Assembly (NCBI GenBank): GCA_964019165.1
Contig: OZ025277.1
Span: 14,819,681-14,883,680 of the forward strand
Length of the DNA: 64,000 nucleotides
Direction of reading: 5' to 3'
Source: Mastigias papua
Taxonomy: Eukaryota; Cnidaria; Scyphozoa; Rhizostomeae; Mastigiidae
The notes under the pieces are model-generated. The model saw only the letters and a list, made by a program, of their open reading frames with translations. It was not told the DNA's origin and did not search any database. A program made the position numbers and the translations under genes. Every line of letters begins with the position of its first letter. Positions within the stretch are counted from its first letter, which is position 1. Of this stretch, positions 37,978 through 51,400 are shown piece by piece.

Positions 37978-38002
37978 GCTACGTCATAATTGATGACGTA
38001 GC
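37978..38002. promoter_or_regulatory. Perfect 10-bp inverted repeat carrying two CRE half-sites
   Basis: GCTACGTCAT-AATTG-ATGACGTAGC: perfect 10-bp arms with a 5-nt centre. Each arm holds a TGACGTA half-site. It could be a binding site or a hairpin. Confidence 0.4.
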
Positions 38003-41000
38003 CATTGTTTCGTTTATTCGACCTATTGTTTAGATTTGTATTGATTCGCAGTTAAATTGTTCCCGTGGGAAAGAATGGATATCGCCTTTAGGGCGTCAGA
38101 AGTGACTAAATCAGAGCAGTCGATGTTTTAAGTATTTCAGCTTTACCGAGGAAGATTAGAAAGATAGTTTTATGGAAAAGGTGTTCCTAAACCAATTTAA
38201 GTTGGTATGGCTGTCTTCTTTACACTATTAAATGTTAAAGTTTCGATTGTGGTCCTTTTCAGAGAACTGTGAACCAGATTTTATTTTGTACTGTTTTTAG
38301 AACGTAAGATGTAAAAATATTGTGGCCTGAAATTGTCGGCACTTGTTTTAAGTTAATTGTAGATACTGCCCAGAGCAAGCTCAATTTTCTCTAAATATCA
38401 ATCGATATTTTAAAACTAAACCACAACTATATTCATTTGTTTTGCCATTTTCTAGATTTTTTCTATCTCGTGTGTTGTGTTGTTGTGAAGATAGACAGCA
38501 GGGACTATTTTTAGGTTTCTTCCCCTCGTTCCCTTATTACTTAGGCCTTTCATTTACATTCATTTTATAGCATATTTTCCGATTTCTGCTAAATGTATTG
38601 TGAGGAAATAGCATTAGTTTAGTGACCGTTATCAGTACTATTTGCATTGTGACAAGATACTGTGTACTAACGGATAAGATATTTACTTTTGAGGATAAGG
38701 CCCCTCTCGCAAAAAGCTTTGCGTTTCCATTTGATATTGGTGGTTTTCCAGAGTGCAGGAACCCACCGATATTAACACGTGCATTAGATGCAGGAAGGTT
38801 TAGAAACGGTTCTTACTAGGCCAAGCACCCCTCCGGATTATTTATAAGTTGGTGCAAATCGCTAGAAGTAACGATTTTGTTTGAAATATGAAGCGAAGTC
38901 TCAACAGACTTTAAGATTGTTCTTGGTTTAATTATACGAATTATCAAGGGACGTTGCCTATGCGTCTGAAATGTAGTGAACTGTCGAGAAGCGCTTAGGA
39001 CATAACCATATTTCGCATGCAGAGAATTCTTTAATCTATACTGCCTACTTTTTTGGAACAGCGTCGCTCAAAATCTAGTTGTTTTGCAATATGTTAATTT
39101 GCTAGTGTTTGTCAGTCATGTTCAGTCCGTCAAAACTACGAAGCATAGCATAGGCCTATGGGACTGTAAACGTGACGGCTTGCCAAGACTAGTGTAGGTT
39201 TCAGTATAGGGCGGAGGCAACGATGGAGCAACGAAAGTAGCGTGTGAATGCTGGAAGACAGAAGAAGATCTCCGTGTAGAAAGATGGGCAGAAATGTCCG
39301 ATAGTAGCATGATGCAGCACTTGATAAGGGTAGTCCTACGACAAATAAGGCGTCACAAAGTATATAGCACTTGACCCCCCGCCATAGATTCGCACCAAGC
39401 CTTGACTTGTTTTCTCTTTTGAGATGTGCTGTTGTTTGTAGTTTTTGCTAAAGCGTATGCTCCCACTCTGCCCACCGTTAGGCACATCGTTTTCCATCCA
39501 TTTCTAAAACTGCAGATGCAACTTCTGGACTTGGGCAATGCAAACCCGGTTCCCTACACATAGCAATTAGCGTGGTATGACAAACATTCGGCCCTCAAAA
39601 TAAATAGGAAGTGGGAACGAGTAACAATGAGCGGATTGACAAATGAAGACCTTGCCACTCAAGTTGTTGTCACTAGGCGGAGTTTTGTGTCTTGTAAATA
39701 ACAAATCTCAACACCAGATACTAGACTAGTTCTTGTACACTACACCTATTACTAGCGATTGCGGCAGCTCGTGTTTGTGCTTATGTGTATATGCGTGTTA
39801 TTGGGAGTGGAGGCAAAGTGATATTGGGTAAATTTAACCAAGAAGATCTCAATCCAACAACTATTACACAAGAGACATAATCCATTGATGTGTTTGTTGC
39901 GTCATCTTGGATGAGTGCGTAGTAACAGGCGAAAGTAAGTTTGTCACTTTTTATTCAGTGACTTGGTGCAACAATCCACTTTATTTCCTATTAATGCTAC
40001 CTACTACGGGTAAACAGTGTGTACCTTATATTCTTGATGTTGCTAGTCATTCAGTGGTACACTCAGTATGGCATTGGTATTTGAAGTATTATGTTAGGGT
40101 GTTTTTTCGTATATGATAATGGCACCTATTCGTGTCCATTGCGAAATCTGCCGCTTATGAGCCGACATTAAGTGTAGTGGGAGTTTAGGCGAGCTATTAT
40201 TTCAACCTTTCCCATCGATCCAGTAAGATTCAGTGGTGTAAACGTTGTCATGCAAGATTCTGGACTTTGTCAAGTTGATATCCATCAAGATCATGACCTC
40301 ATGTATCCCAGACCATCATGGCCTACATCATCGTAGTTTGATAATCTGTGTTGTGAGGGATAATGCTCAAAAATCGTCAAATTTAACGCCAGAAGTATTA
40401 GATTCAACGCCACATTGTGGTTGCAATATGCCAAGCAACAGCAACATATTTGGTTGTTTATTGAAGTTCATTGGCGGACCGCTTCTCGTAGCAAGGAAAC
40501 TCAAAGAGAACCTTAAAACCCGTTTGCAACAATGTTCTTTTCTAAGTTGACGAGCTATTGTCCGTTCAATTGTTGAAGTCTAACATCGAAAAGGTTAAGA
40601 AAGGTTTCGGTTAGTAACTTTGTTTTATTAGATATGTGAGAGAAGCCCTTTTAGAAAGTTGACTAATAAATTGCAGTACAAACTAGAAATATTGAATATT
40701 GGAATTTATATTTAATATCTGATAAAAAATTAATGTAGTATATCACAATGTTGGATGGCATTGATTCAAGCTCATTCACGTAGATGGTGAACAACTTTTT
40801 ACGGGACAGATCGGCTGTCACAGATGATTCGCAATATTCCTACAACAGTGTTTGCCAGCATGCAATGTAAATTGGATTACCTTGTATTAGAATTGATTCA
40901 TGGTCGAATAGGCGGATGCTTCATAGGGTAATTGCTAGGTACTTGCAGCCACTTAGAACCTTGTCGAAGTATGTAAACGGGAAGCTCTAGCTGTTTTATA

Positions 41001-41164
41001 TGTGTAGATTGTATTAACATTCTCATCAGGTAGCCAGGGAAGTCTTGCCGAGCTCTCTATGAATGGCATCTTAGGGGTTCAACTTTCTTTTTGCAATCTC
41101 CAATATATATCATTCATTAATGTTTATCGTAGTATTTGGGTTACTCGTCTTTCACCTTTAAATG

Positions 41165-41206
<42 letters not shown>
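41165..41206. repeat. (CAT)14 microsatellite
   Basis: 42-bp trinucleotide run, about 720 bp before the KIF26 start codon. Confidence 0.97.
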
Positions 41207-41385
41207 TTTCGTTTAGGCCTAACGTCTGCATTTTCCGATTTTTAGGTGGGGTTGGACTGGCGATGACTGCTTTGCACAACTGTCGATCATGGACCACATG
41301 ATCTCATATTCCCAAAACAGTCATATCCTCCATCACTTACACTCACTGCACCTTTCCTTTGGCCTTTCCCAACCGTTGGATATTT

Positions 41386-41450
41386 GAAAATGTACTGCAT
41401 ATTTTCTGAAAATGTACTGCATATTTTCTGAAAATGTACTGCATATTACT
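41386..41450. repeat. 22-bp minisatellite, 3 copies
   Basis: GAAAATGTACTGCATATT plus TTCT, starting at 41386, 41408 and 41430. Confidence 0.92.
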
Positions 41451-41923
41451 ATAATTATTGTTGGTATGAACACGATACAGGGATAGTAGGACCTTTTGCA
41501 GCTAACAATAGTTGTAGCAAGGCGTTTGGGGGATTGTTTTTTTACTTGTTTGGCCAAGTTCTTATCGTTATAACTTTGCCATCATAGTGTAAACAATTGC
41601 TCGGGCTTTCTTCCTGGAATGTTTAGCTGGATTTGTAGGATGCCGATCGAGTTACTTCTGTTTGGTATCTAGGATTCAGTACGCACGTTCTGTGCGACAC
41701 ATCCACTCCAGAGTGTGATCCAAACATTCAGCTTAATCTATCTCGCTTTGTGCAGAGTATTACCCGCAATTATCCTTAAGCACGTGGTGTCACTCCCGTC
41801 AAGATCTTGTTGACATGAGTGCGGCATGTCTAACCGCGGAATTATTCCGTGGTCGAAACTGCTGCTTCCAGTCATAAATTCAGTCGCGGGTTTACAAATC
41901 ATTTCTTTGCTCTCTTTTTTAAG

Positions 41924-42100
41924 ATGGCCACAATAATACCTCAAGCAAGGCAAGGCCACACAGCTTCAGATGGGTATCAGATGTCGACAACGCCATGCGC
42001 CCAGTGCACAGCAAGACTCCTTGAACTGAAAAGGCAAGCGATGAAAATTATGATGATAGAATACCATAAATCAGCGATGCTCAAGACGGCGGCACCATTG
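41924..42100 (+). CDS. KIF26: KIF26 coding exon 1 (first firm exon), residues 1-59
   Basis: Encodes CAQC (residues 25-28) followed by [10 protein letters not shown], the N-terminal CxxC-helix motif of KIF26 proteins. It ends in phase 0 at a GTAAGT donor. The pyrimidine-rich stretch ending in AAG just before the ATG could be a 3' splice site, in which case this ATG is internal and the true start lies in an upstream exon. Confidence 0.85.
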
Positions 42101-45100
42101 GTAAGTCTCGATACAGAGTTTTTCATGTATACTCTTCATAGTTAATCGTTTTGAAGTATTCCTGTCTTGTGTATGATTGAATTCACCTGATCATGACCTG
42201 ATTGAGTGGCTGGCTTCTATCAAGTGGATCTTTCTTTCGGGATTGGCTATTATTGTTAACCCTTTTGGAGGACACTTTTACCGGGGGCTGAAATGTGATT
42301 CGTGATATGTGATGTGAGAAGAATTCGTGAGTTCGGATGTATCACTGCAACACAGATAGAGAGGAGTGGATGTCAGTGTCTGGAGACGATTCGTGTGTAT
42401 TGTTTCTAGTGGAGGAGATAGAAACTATATTTGCCGATTTTCACGAAGATGGTACGAACATTTGATTCGAGGTAAGACAATTAGGGAAACTGCATTTCCC
42501 TAGAGATTATGGCTAGGAGGACCCTTTGGACAAAATCATGCTGAACGTGAGATACGTTCTGGTAGTGTTAGAATAGTTCGATTGTATTGTGAACGGAGAG
42601 CCTGTAGCTAGCTTTTCTGACAATGGTTGTCTGAGAGTAATGCAATATTTACAGAGACTGAGAATAGGATAATTTTTATGCATTAAGATACGACACCAAA
42701 TAGTGCCTGAAGCGTTTGAGCTGCATGTAGTGTTCATCAAATGATTTCTCACTTTTTTTCATACTTAATCTCCCACTTTATTCTTCATGAGTGTTGGTAG
42801 TTTTGAAGAGTACTCAGCTCATCAGTTATGAGGCTCTATAAGAAACTTGAGATGGCAAAGATGATTGCGGCAAGTAGCAACTCGCCTCCCACGATACTTT
42901 GTTGGCGAGCAATATGTAGATCTTTTTTACAGTTCATACGCCGCTAGTCATTGTAACTGTGGATTTCACAGCCAGTTTGAGAGCGGTCCAAGAAGTCGTA
43001 AAACAATGGACAATTGTTTAAGTGTTTCAGACAATAGTATTGCTACATTTGATCCACTTTCCTATTTTAGTTGGCATATTTGCTTTGGATTTATGCAACT
43101 TCGACATTTGTGTGTAATGGCTCAATAAGATAAACATATACTTGGATTTTCATCAGCACTGAAGTAATACCTTTTGCCCTCAGGGATGCTTAAAATCGGT
43201 CCTTGTGGTTTACTATCCAGTTTAGGATACTGATTACCGGATCAAGCCTTTTCTGCAAACAGATGTTACTTTTCAGGAGGCAATTCCAAGAAAATTTCTT
43301 GCCCGGACTTCAATTTTTATAAAAAGAATCCGCTTCTTCATGTATGAAAAGGCGTACTTGCCTAGGGATTTTCTTTAATCCTTTTCTGTGTGCTTACTTA
43401 TTCAGAATATGTCTGAAGTTTTGAAAGCTTGAAATTATCTATCCGTTCTTGTCGGGGTGATGCAATATTCTGTAGAGGTCTTCGTGTGTACTGGAGGTTT
43501 TAGTTCGGAAGCCGGATTTTGTATTGATCATATGGAAGGGTGTAGCTCCACTAATCTTGTCATTGTTAGCTCTTCGGATTTGACTCTTTTACCAGTTTGG
43601 ATCGGCCCTAGGGCCGCTTGTTTTAACATATCCTATAAATTTTTGGTGTTTTTTCGATAGTTTAGCTGCATTCTTTATGTGGTGTCTCGTTTTTGCCCTT
43701 GACTATTCGTTAGCCCCGTTGGCTATGCACAAAGCTGAACATTTTCATTGTCATGTGATAGTTGCCTCCCAGTATTCTTATCTTCGTGCGTCACAGTTTC
43801 GTCGTCTTTCGCCCGCTAGAACTTTATAATTATCCGCAATTTAAGATTGTTTCTTCGAGTCAGGAAGTCAGAACCTCACAGGAACTGAATTAGCAGTACC
43901 CATTTCTAATCTACGTAAACACAGATATCACAAATGGAGTATAACTGTTTTGAGATAGATTATCCACACAGGGTGTCTGTGAAAAGAGCTGAGCTTTCAT
44001 GATTCATTTTAAAGTACCTTCATGCCCTACAAGGTGGATATCCATATGTTCCTTTAATTTGATAGGGCAGCAGTTTTCACTTTTACATGCTTTTGTTTAT
44101 AAGGAACCTAGCTCGGGGTATAATTCTAAAAGTTCCCTATTTTTGGATCTCCAATGACCAAACTGTAGTACTAGAAGTTCCATAATAGTTTCTTAATTTT
44201 CACGGAAGATTTGATGCCACAACCGCTGTATAGACAAAAGTAGAACATTGAAATTCTGAATTTTGACTACAACTTGAGAGTAACACCACAGAGAAAGTTA
44301 ATGAAACATTTGACACAAGCATAACACTCGATCTATACGGGTTTTGGCAACAAATGAATGGAACCGGCTTCCTAATTCTTAATTGTTTGCTGTTTATATA
44401 TATTTCAAATTGAAATGTCCCTTCGGAAGCTTGCCTTTGTAGTATAAGTTCTGTAGTATTTCAACATTCTACAAGTAGGTTCGTTATAAAAAAAAGTGTG
44501 TGTACTATGGATCAATTGTGAAGTGAAATCGAATTATCCAGTCCATATGCTGTTGTTTCAGTTGATTTTCCGGTAAAAGGATGCCACTCTGTTTCGATTC
44601 TCAGTGTGCACAATTCCTTTTGATGACGTTTATCACAAGTGAGCATTTAGTGTTAATTAAGTCTTTATCAAAGGGGCAATTAAATGAATTGAGCCATCTG
44701 GCATATTGCACGAGCTGGATTACCCGGCATAGACCACGAGCTCGATGTTATCAGAGTAAAACCTGGTATTAATCAGAGTGCTTTACGCTAATTCATACTT
44801 AGGAAGATTTTGCCATTAGAACTTTGCCATTAGAGCCATGTTGGTTGTTTTACAAATGTTATGCCAGTAGCCGCCTAGGTTTTAATTTTTTGTACCGCAC
44901 TAAGTAGCTCTGGGTCATATCTTCTGACATTCTCTGTAATTCTGCTCCGGCACTTGCTGCGTGATATAAGTCATGTTGAGTCTTAGAGCCACGGCGAAAA
45001 TCATAGGCCAGAGAGAAAAGCATAGGCCAGAAACAAAATCATAGGCCAGAAAGAAAATCATAGGCCAGAAAGAAAATCATAGGCCAGAAAGACAAGCATA

Positions 45101-48100
45101 TGTGTAAATGATTTCACTTCGCATATCTATGGAAATAAACTCATTCCACTTTTAGGTATTTGAACATAAAAAGAGTATTTTTTGCTTTGAGCCTGGATTT
45201 ACGTTAAGTTCGTGCTCCTACGACCCCAGTGGCTATTCTTTTAGGGAATGGGGAGAAGAGAAAAGAATAGAAGAGCAAAATTGCAGATTCAGGATAGATA
45301 GGGGACACATTGGTCTAATTTCGCTTCCATTCTTGAAATCGAAAGACTAGGAAATTCACTTAAAAGGCAAAACTCGACATCGGGAGAAAATCAAGCCTTA
45401 GTGAAATTTTACCTTAGTTATTAATAGTATTGTTCCATTCTTAACCTTTGGCATTTTAAGTGTTAAGACTAATTTCATATCAGAAGTGTCATTCTATTCA
45501 TCCCGTTACTTGAGAATGTGACTGCATTCTTGCGTTAATCATTTGAGTTCAATCTTTGGGATCGTTTGCCTTCTGTTTTAAGATTCAACCTCACAAATAT
45601 ATATTTATCATATGTTATCTTCAACTCAAATGCAATTTCCCTTTATTTTTCTTTTTCTTTATTTCAATGTACACCAATTCATTATGTTTTCAATGCTTCA
45701 ATGAAAATTCCGGTTTATCAATGTTCTTTCCTTACACAATCGTCAGTGTGGAAATTAGCTCTATAGTCCTTGCGTGTGACCAGTGCAGAATTTGACATCA
45801 TCTCGGGTAAAATGTCTTTATGATTATCATCCCGCTAAAAGCTTCTTGCCACAGCTCACGTGTCACTTAAGGAGTAAATGGATTTTTTTAACATTTGATT
45901 ACATAAAATTTTCCTGTTTTTGCTTTCTTGCAATGTGAAAATAGCTACGCTTGATTGTCAGGGATGGCAAGGCCACATAACAGCAACAGATGCAATGTAC
46001 CATTTCTGTTTTGTTCACCGAAATTAGATAATATAACAAGTCAAGGGAGGACTTTTTGAATTTTACAGCCACCGGTTATTGAGAAAAGGTTTCATTCGTG
46101 TTGCTATCCGTAATATCTGCGTTCCGTTCTAGAATTTTCTTATACAGTAAACTGTTCCGATCAGTCAACGGATTCGCATAGCTAATATCAAATATCGCGT
46201 ATTGCTTAACTACCTGGCACTTGTTAACTTGCTGATTTCGTAAAACCCTTCATGAAAGCCTCCGGTTACCATTCTCCTTCCATCATTTCAAGATAAAAAC
46301 CCCTAATCGATACACGAAGTGTTATATTGAACCTGACTTTATACTTTATAGTGGACTATGACCATCAATCAAATGTCATAAGTCATAGTAATGGCGTGCA
46401 GGTGCAAAGTCAAAGGTCAGATAGAGGATTGACCCTGGGTTCTGCAACTTGGCCTGTATAATGAATCCTTACAATGAACCTGAAAAGTCAAGGGGGACTT
46501 CTAAGATGTTATTATGATATTGTTATGATGTTATACTGAAATAATGAGAGCTTCAACATATTTGATCTATATTCAAGACATAGCTGGCCCCCTTTTAGTT
46601 ACTTCGTCTAGTTGAGCGTTGAATATTCAGGAGAGACTGCAAGTGTGGCCCTTGAGCTTGTAACATACAAGCATATTGTATTTCATGCTCATGTGATTTA
46701 TCTGATTCCAGAGTGGCGTTTAGCTTGACACAGGACATTGTGTAATTGAAGCAATGTACGGGGAGGCTTTTAGTGATGTACGGAACAGTTTCATTCAAGC
46801 TCAATACACCAAAGTAATTGCTTCTGATCCAGTTTGGAGTAAACTCAATATTTTAGCCGTACAGTGGCTTACATGGATCATTACTTTATGGCAGTTGGAA
46901 TTCTGAAACCGTGCGGGAACTTATATTCACGAAAGCCTGTAATCATTAGGAGATCTAGTACTTATGTTTGTCTTATTGATGGCTCGGAATGCGTTATATA
47001 GGCCATCGGCAGCAACTTGTCGTCATTTGTCATGCTCTTTGTCTGAATTCTTTGGCCATATTTTCTAATTATTGGAAATTTCTCTCAGTTTATCCTCGGA
47101 GTTTTAGGTAGGCCTTTGATCTTCATGGAACAACGGCTTGAAATGCAATACGAGATGGGTTCTCATCACCTAGGAAATACCCTTCATAACAACCTTGATA
47201 TAACATTTTATTGGTTTCATCAGTGACGTAATAGTGAATTAACCCTGTTTTAGTTCAAACAGTAGTATTTTTATCCTGTTTTTGTTCAAACAGTAGTATT
47301 TTTATTTATCAAAACACGCATGAAATGATGCAATCCCTCGTCTTCTGTATTTAGACCTTCCAGTTTGAATATCTTCAAGTTCTCCAGCATGCACTGGCAT
47401 CTGAGGCCATGGGTGGCATCGCATCATGGCCTAAGTCAATATCTTTCGAGTATATTGGCACCTGTTTGGTGCTGACCCTGCATTTGCTGGCCGTACGCCC
47501 GCAGTTGATTAGCATTTGCAAAAGATCATACGTAAGATCTCCTTTTTTCCTGCCGCCACATATATTTTTGTCAATTTATTGAGAGAAGTTTTACTCAGTG
47601 GGGTTTGATATTTCTTATCATTTAATGCAAAATTTGAAAATGATACGAATACTGCTCATATTATAAGGAGGATCGTACCCATTAAATAAATTATGCCACC
47701 GTTATGAAGGTCTCAGGTTCAAGAGTTGAACTCTGCCTACTAGGTGACTTCTGCAGGTAGGGGTGTCGTTGAGGGGGCTGAGGGGGCTTAGGGGGCGTAG
47801 CCCCCCTTGTTGAAATGAAGAGAGTTTTGGGAGCTGACCTCCCTCCAATGACTGTATGCTGGTTTCATAAATTCCTACCTTGATAGTATAGATCAGCCCA
47901 TTATTATGGTTCAATATGTCTTTTGTATCAATCAAGTGTGCCTTTTACATAGCCTTGAATGTATTCGCATTTGCACAGTTTAGAACGAAATGTTGGGTGT
48001 GGCTATGGGTGTGGACCATAGAACAGGGCTCATATGGAAAGTTTTGGAAAGTTACGGAAATTATAAATGCCATTTTCCAGGACGTGGAAAGATTTGAATT

Positions 48101-48391
48101 TTTATTTGGGAAAGTTCTAGAATATCCTAAAATAGGTATAACTTAGTTTCGGCGTGTTAGTGTTTTCCTAGTCTTATTTTTGGGGATTTGGTTTTGGAAA
48201 AGTTTTGGAAATATTTTTAAAGGAGTTTGTACGAATCGGGATAGAATGGTTAGTAGCACAGCCCCGTTGTTGGCTTTTTAGGACGACACCACTGACAGCA
48301 GGACATGAAAAGAACAAAGCATAATGGTAATATGAGTAGTAGTAATTGTCACCTCGTGTCATTTTTGACTCATTTATGAGATACAGCTTTT

Positions 48392-48439
<48 letters not shown>

Positions 48440-51400
48440 TTCAGTTGCTTAAGGATGGTAGCCCATTCAGTAAGCTGATTTTCAAGGGGCCGTCCAATTA
48501 CATAGTGAATATAAATATACAAAATTAGTAAAAGTCTAGAATGAAGTTAAAAGCTACAATTTATCATTATGTATATACAATCGCGAAAATAATAGTAATA
48601 AATAGTAAGGGATATCAAAGTATGAAAAAGTAAGAATTTAGTAAGATTTCTACATTAAGAGCAGAGTTTTAACCAAACCTCACGCAACTGGTCAATATAT
48701 AATGGCTAAACTGGTTCAGTGTATATCAGCTGAATAAACATAATACATAGGGAGAAAAAGTAAAACAACCATACCATCGAAGTTTAAGAGTTAACATTAG
48801 AAAGACAGTACTATTAATAATGATAGTGATGATGCAATATCAAAACCATGTGGCTCTCAGCCTTGTTTACTGCCTACAATACTATATAATTGATTAATAG
48901 AGACTCGATTGTTTGGAATTTGACGACGTTTTAGCCAATTTTTGAACGATAGACCAAGCATTGTGTTTCTATTTGACATTGTTACACCTCTCAACTTAGC
49001 ATCACGCTGCGTGGCCCTACCCCTCTTAGGAGGCCCGCCCTTCGCTAAGTCGTCATGATTAGCAGCTTCCTTATGACCACCATTCCAGCGTACTGCCAAG
49101 CGCACGCTCTTATAGAAATCACAGATCATTCTAGTCTACCAGTTTTTATTCTGCATTCTGTCTTTTCGTTATATTTCTAGCATTTACCCATGTCTATGTT
49201 CTCTTCAATCTTGTTTAAATTTGTATTTTTTGGATGTTCATGTTGACCCTTCGCTTTTTTTTAAATCATGTTGCCGGTTTTTGCTCGCAATGTTTTATTA
49301 CGTTGATTTTCGCACGTTTATGTCTTTGACAGTCCAATTTTAGGTGTGTGGTATGTGTGAGAAACACTGTTTTATATTGGCCTGTTTTCAGCGTGACGCA
49401 GCTCAGTCCTTGCTATTTTTGCTCTCTTTGCTCACGCACGTTAACATTCGGTACTGAACCCGCCATCACAGCATACGCTCGCTCGAATCATTCATTTTCA
49501 GCCCGTTGAAGAATGGTCCCCTTGTTCTCACTATTCAGCGGCCTCTAAGATGATTTTTAGATCTTTATTAAAAATCCTTTTGCAAGCTGTAAAATCCCAT
49601 AGATTTGATAGAAAATGTTCCAATATTCGTTGCAAGTTCCTGTTTAGCATTGTGTTGTATACACACTATCAGCTAAACCGTTTGCTTTCTGATGCTTTGC
49701 GAAGGTTACTGCAATTACTCTCATCTATATCCAGATTCTTCGCCTCTTAGAATGGTAGAAGGACCGAACGGTTGTTGTCTGCACCACATGGAACTCAAAT
49801 GACTAGAGCCGAATCTCAGAACGATCTTTTGTAGGATGGGCACAGTGTTGTAATTCAAATTGAAATCGTTGGTAATTTTGAGGTTAATTAGGCTCGTTGT
49901 TCGATGCCATAGATTATTTGTTCGATTTATCCATTCATTCTGCTGAAGACGGTTTGACACATGGCCTTACATGTTGTGTTTGGGTTTTATCAAGAATCAG
50001 TTCCGTGCGTCCTGAAAGCCATGGCCTAATGGAATCCGTGTGATAATTTGCTTTATATTTTTACTCTTCTGGTGTTCATGCTTTGTAGTGGCATTTCACA
50101 GTTGCTGCCATATTTGATAGGAAATATCGCGATTCCTCGACGGTAAGTAGGTATCTGAGCGTATAACAATGAAAGGCTTTGTAGAGTTTTTGTAAATTTT
50201 TCGGTAACTGCAGATGGTTCTCAATTGACCTTGTCACTTTCTTCTCACCAGTTTTACAGTTATTTAGTGAGATAATGGTTAACTTGCGAGATTTCTATTC
50301 CTGGAGGGCAGAATAGTGAATCTCATGTTAAAAAACCATTATGTTAATCCTTTTTTCTGATAGCTATTAGACACTTCTGTGTTGGAATGAGGTGGTTGAA
50401 ACCCTCTCCGAACTTGTGATTTCCTTTGTGTCCCCATTGCTCTTTTGTGATTGATGCATCAATTCTAGCCCCCTTGTTTGTTCTTAGAGCGAATTCCTTA
50501 ATTTTCTTAATGAATGCTTTATTTCCTATCATCAGGTTGGTTCACTGTTTCTAACAGTCTATGAACAATTGAGGCTTCCTGATGGCCACAGAAATGGTAT
50601 AGGTCGAGATCAGTGCGACAACTGTGCAACACACGTGGAAATATTAAAGAGAGAGGCCGTTCTCTCGCTGCATTCTGTCAGCATAGCACCATTCTTGCCC
50701 AAGAATCTCGTAGCTGCTTCGAAAGAAATGACAACAGATCAGACATTGAGCCCACCGCATGTCAAACATTACATGAACGTTCCCAATGAAAAGCATGATA
50801 GCACAGATACAAGGAAATGTAAGTTTTACAATCAGTATTTATGTTTCTTTGCTTTCATCTCTGTCCACTGATTTCACGTTGATAGTTCTCAATTAGTTTC
50901 ATTGACTGATAGACAGGACAAATCAGAACATAACATTGGAGCACTTCTAGCCTCGATACAATCTGCTCGAATTTTTGTTGTCACTCAAAGTTACAGGTGC
51001 ACCGTTACTATTGCATGCATTTGATGATACATATGTTGCCCCCCTCCCCATTTGTACTGAATATCCGCTTTACAATCTCTTGCAGTGATAATTTGAATGG
51101 TTAGGCCCTTGTACACGAATTGTTGTCTATTCGTTGTCTGTTGCGGTGGGCGTCTGGTTATTTGTTCCTTCGTTTCCGGGATAGGATCTGATACAAACAT
51201 AATCTTATTTTGATCAAAATTCTAGAATTTTACCATTGATCAATAATTCCTGATTAATAATTAATGTCCCTCTAGCTTCGTTAAATTTTCTATCAGATTA
51301 ACACTGCTCATATCTCATCTTTACAATTTCTTTATTCCTGCCTTGGGCATTTCCATAGCGATAACTAATGCTGCGTTATTGACCCACTTCCAAGTTTTCG

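Larger units (their letters stand above)
38003..41923. other. Region just upstream of the firm KIF26 start
   Basis: Contains a CAT microsatellite and a 22-bp triplication within 800 bp of the ATG. An in-frame stop at 41831 bounds the upstream frame. Either the 5' UTR/promoter of KIF26 or the end of a long 5' intron. No TATA box is obvious. Confidence 0.45.
42101..50535 (+). other. KIF26 intron 1 (8.4 kb)
   Basis: GTAAGT to CATCAG. Holds MITE copy E, the 19-bp and 31-bp repeats, a TAA microsatellite, a GGAAAGTT-type repeat and an antisense coding-like frame at 48857-49129. It separates the two CxxC-encoding exons. Confidence 0.85.

Noticed and set aside
50344..50532. Minus-strand Lys-rich frame just before KIF26 exon 2
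   Set aside because: Overlaps the polypyrimidine/acceptor region of a well-supported intron; no family recognised and no splice or start evidence on the minus strand.
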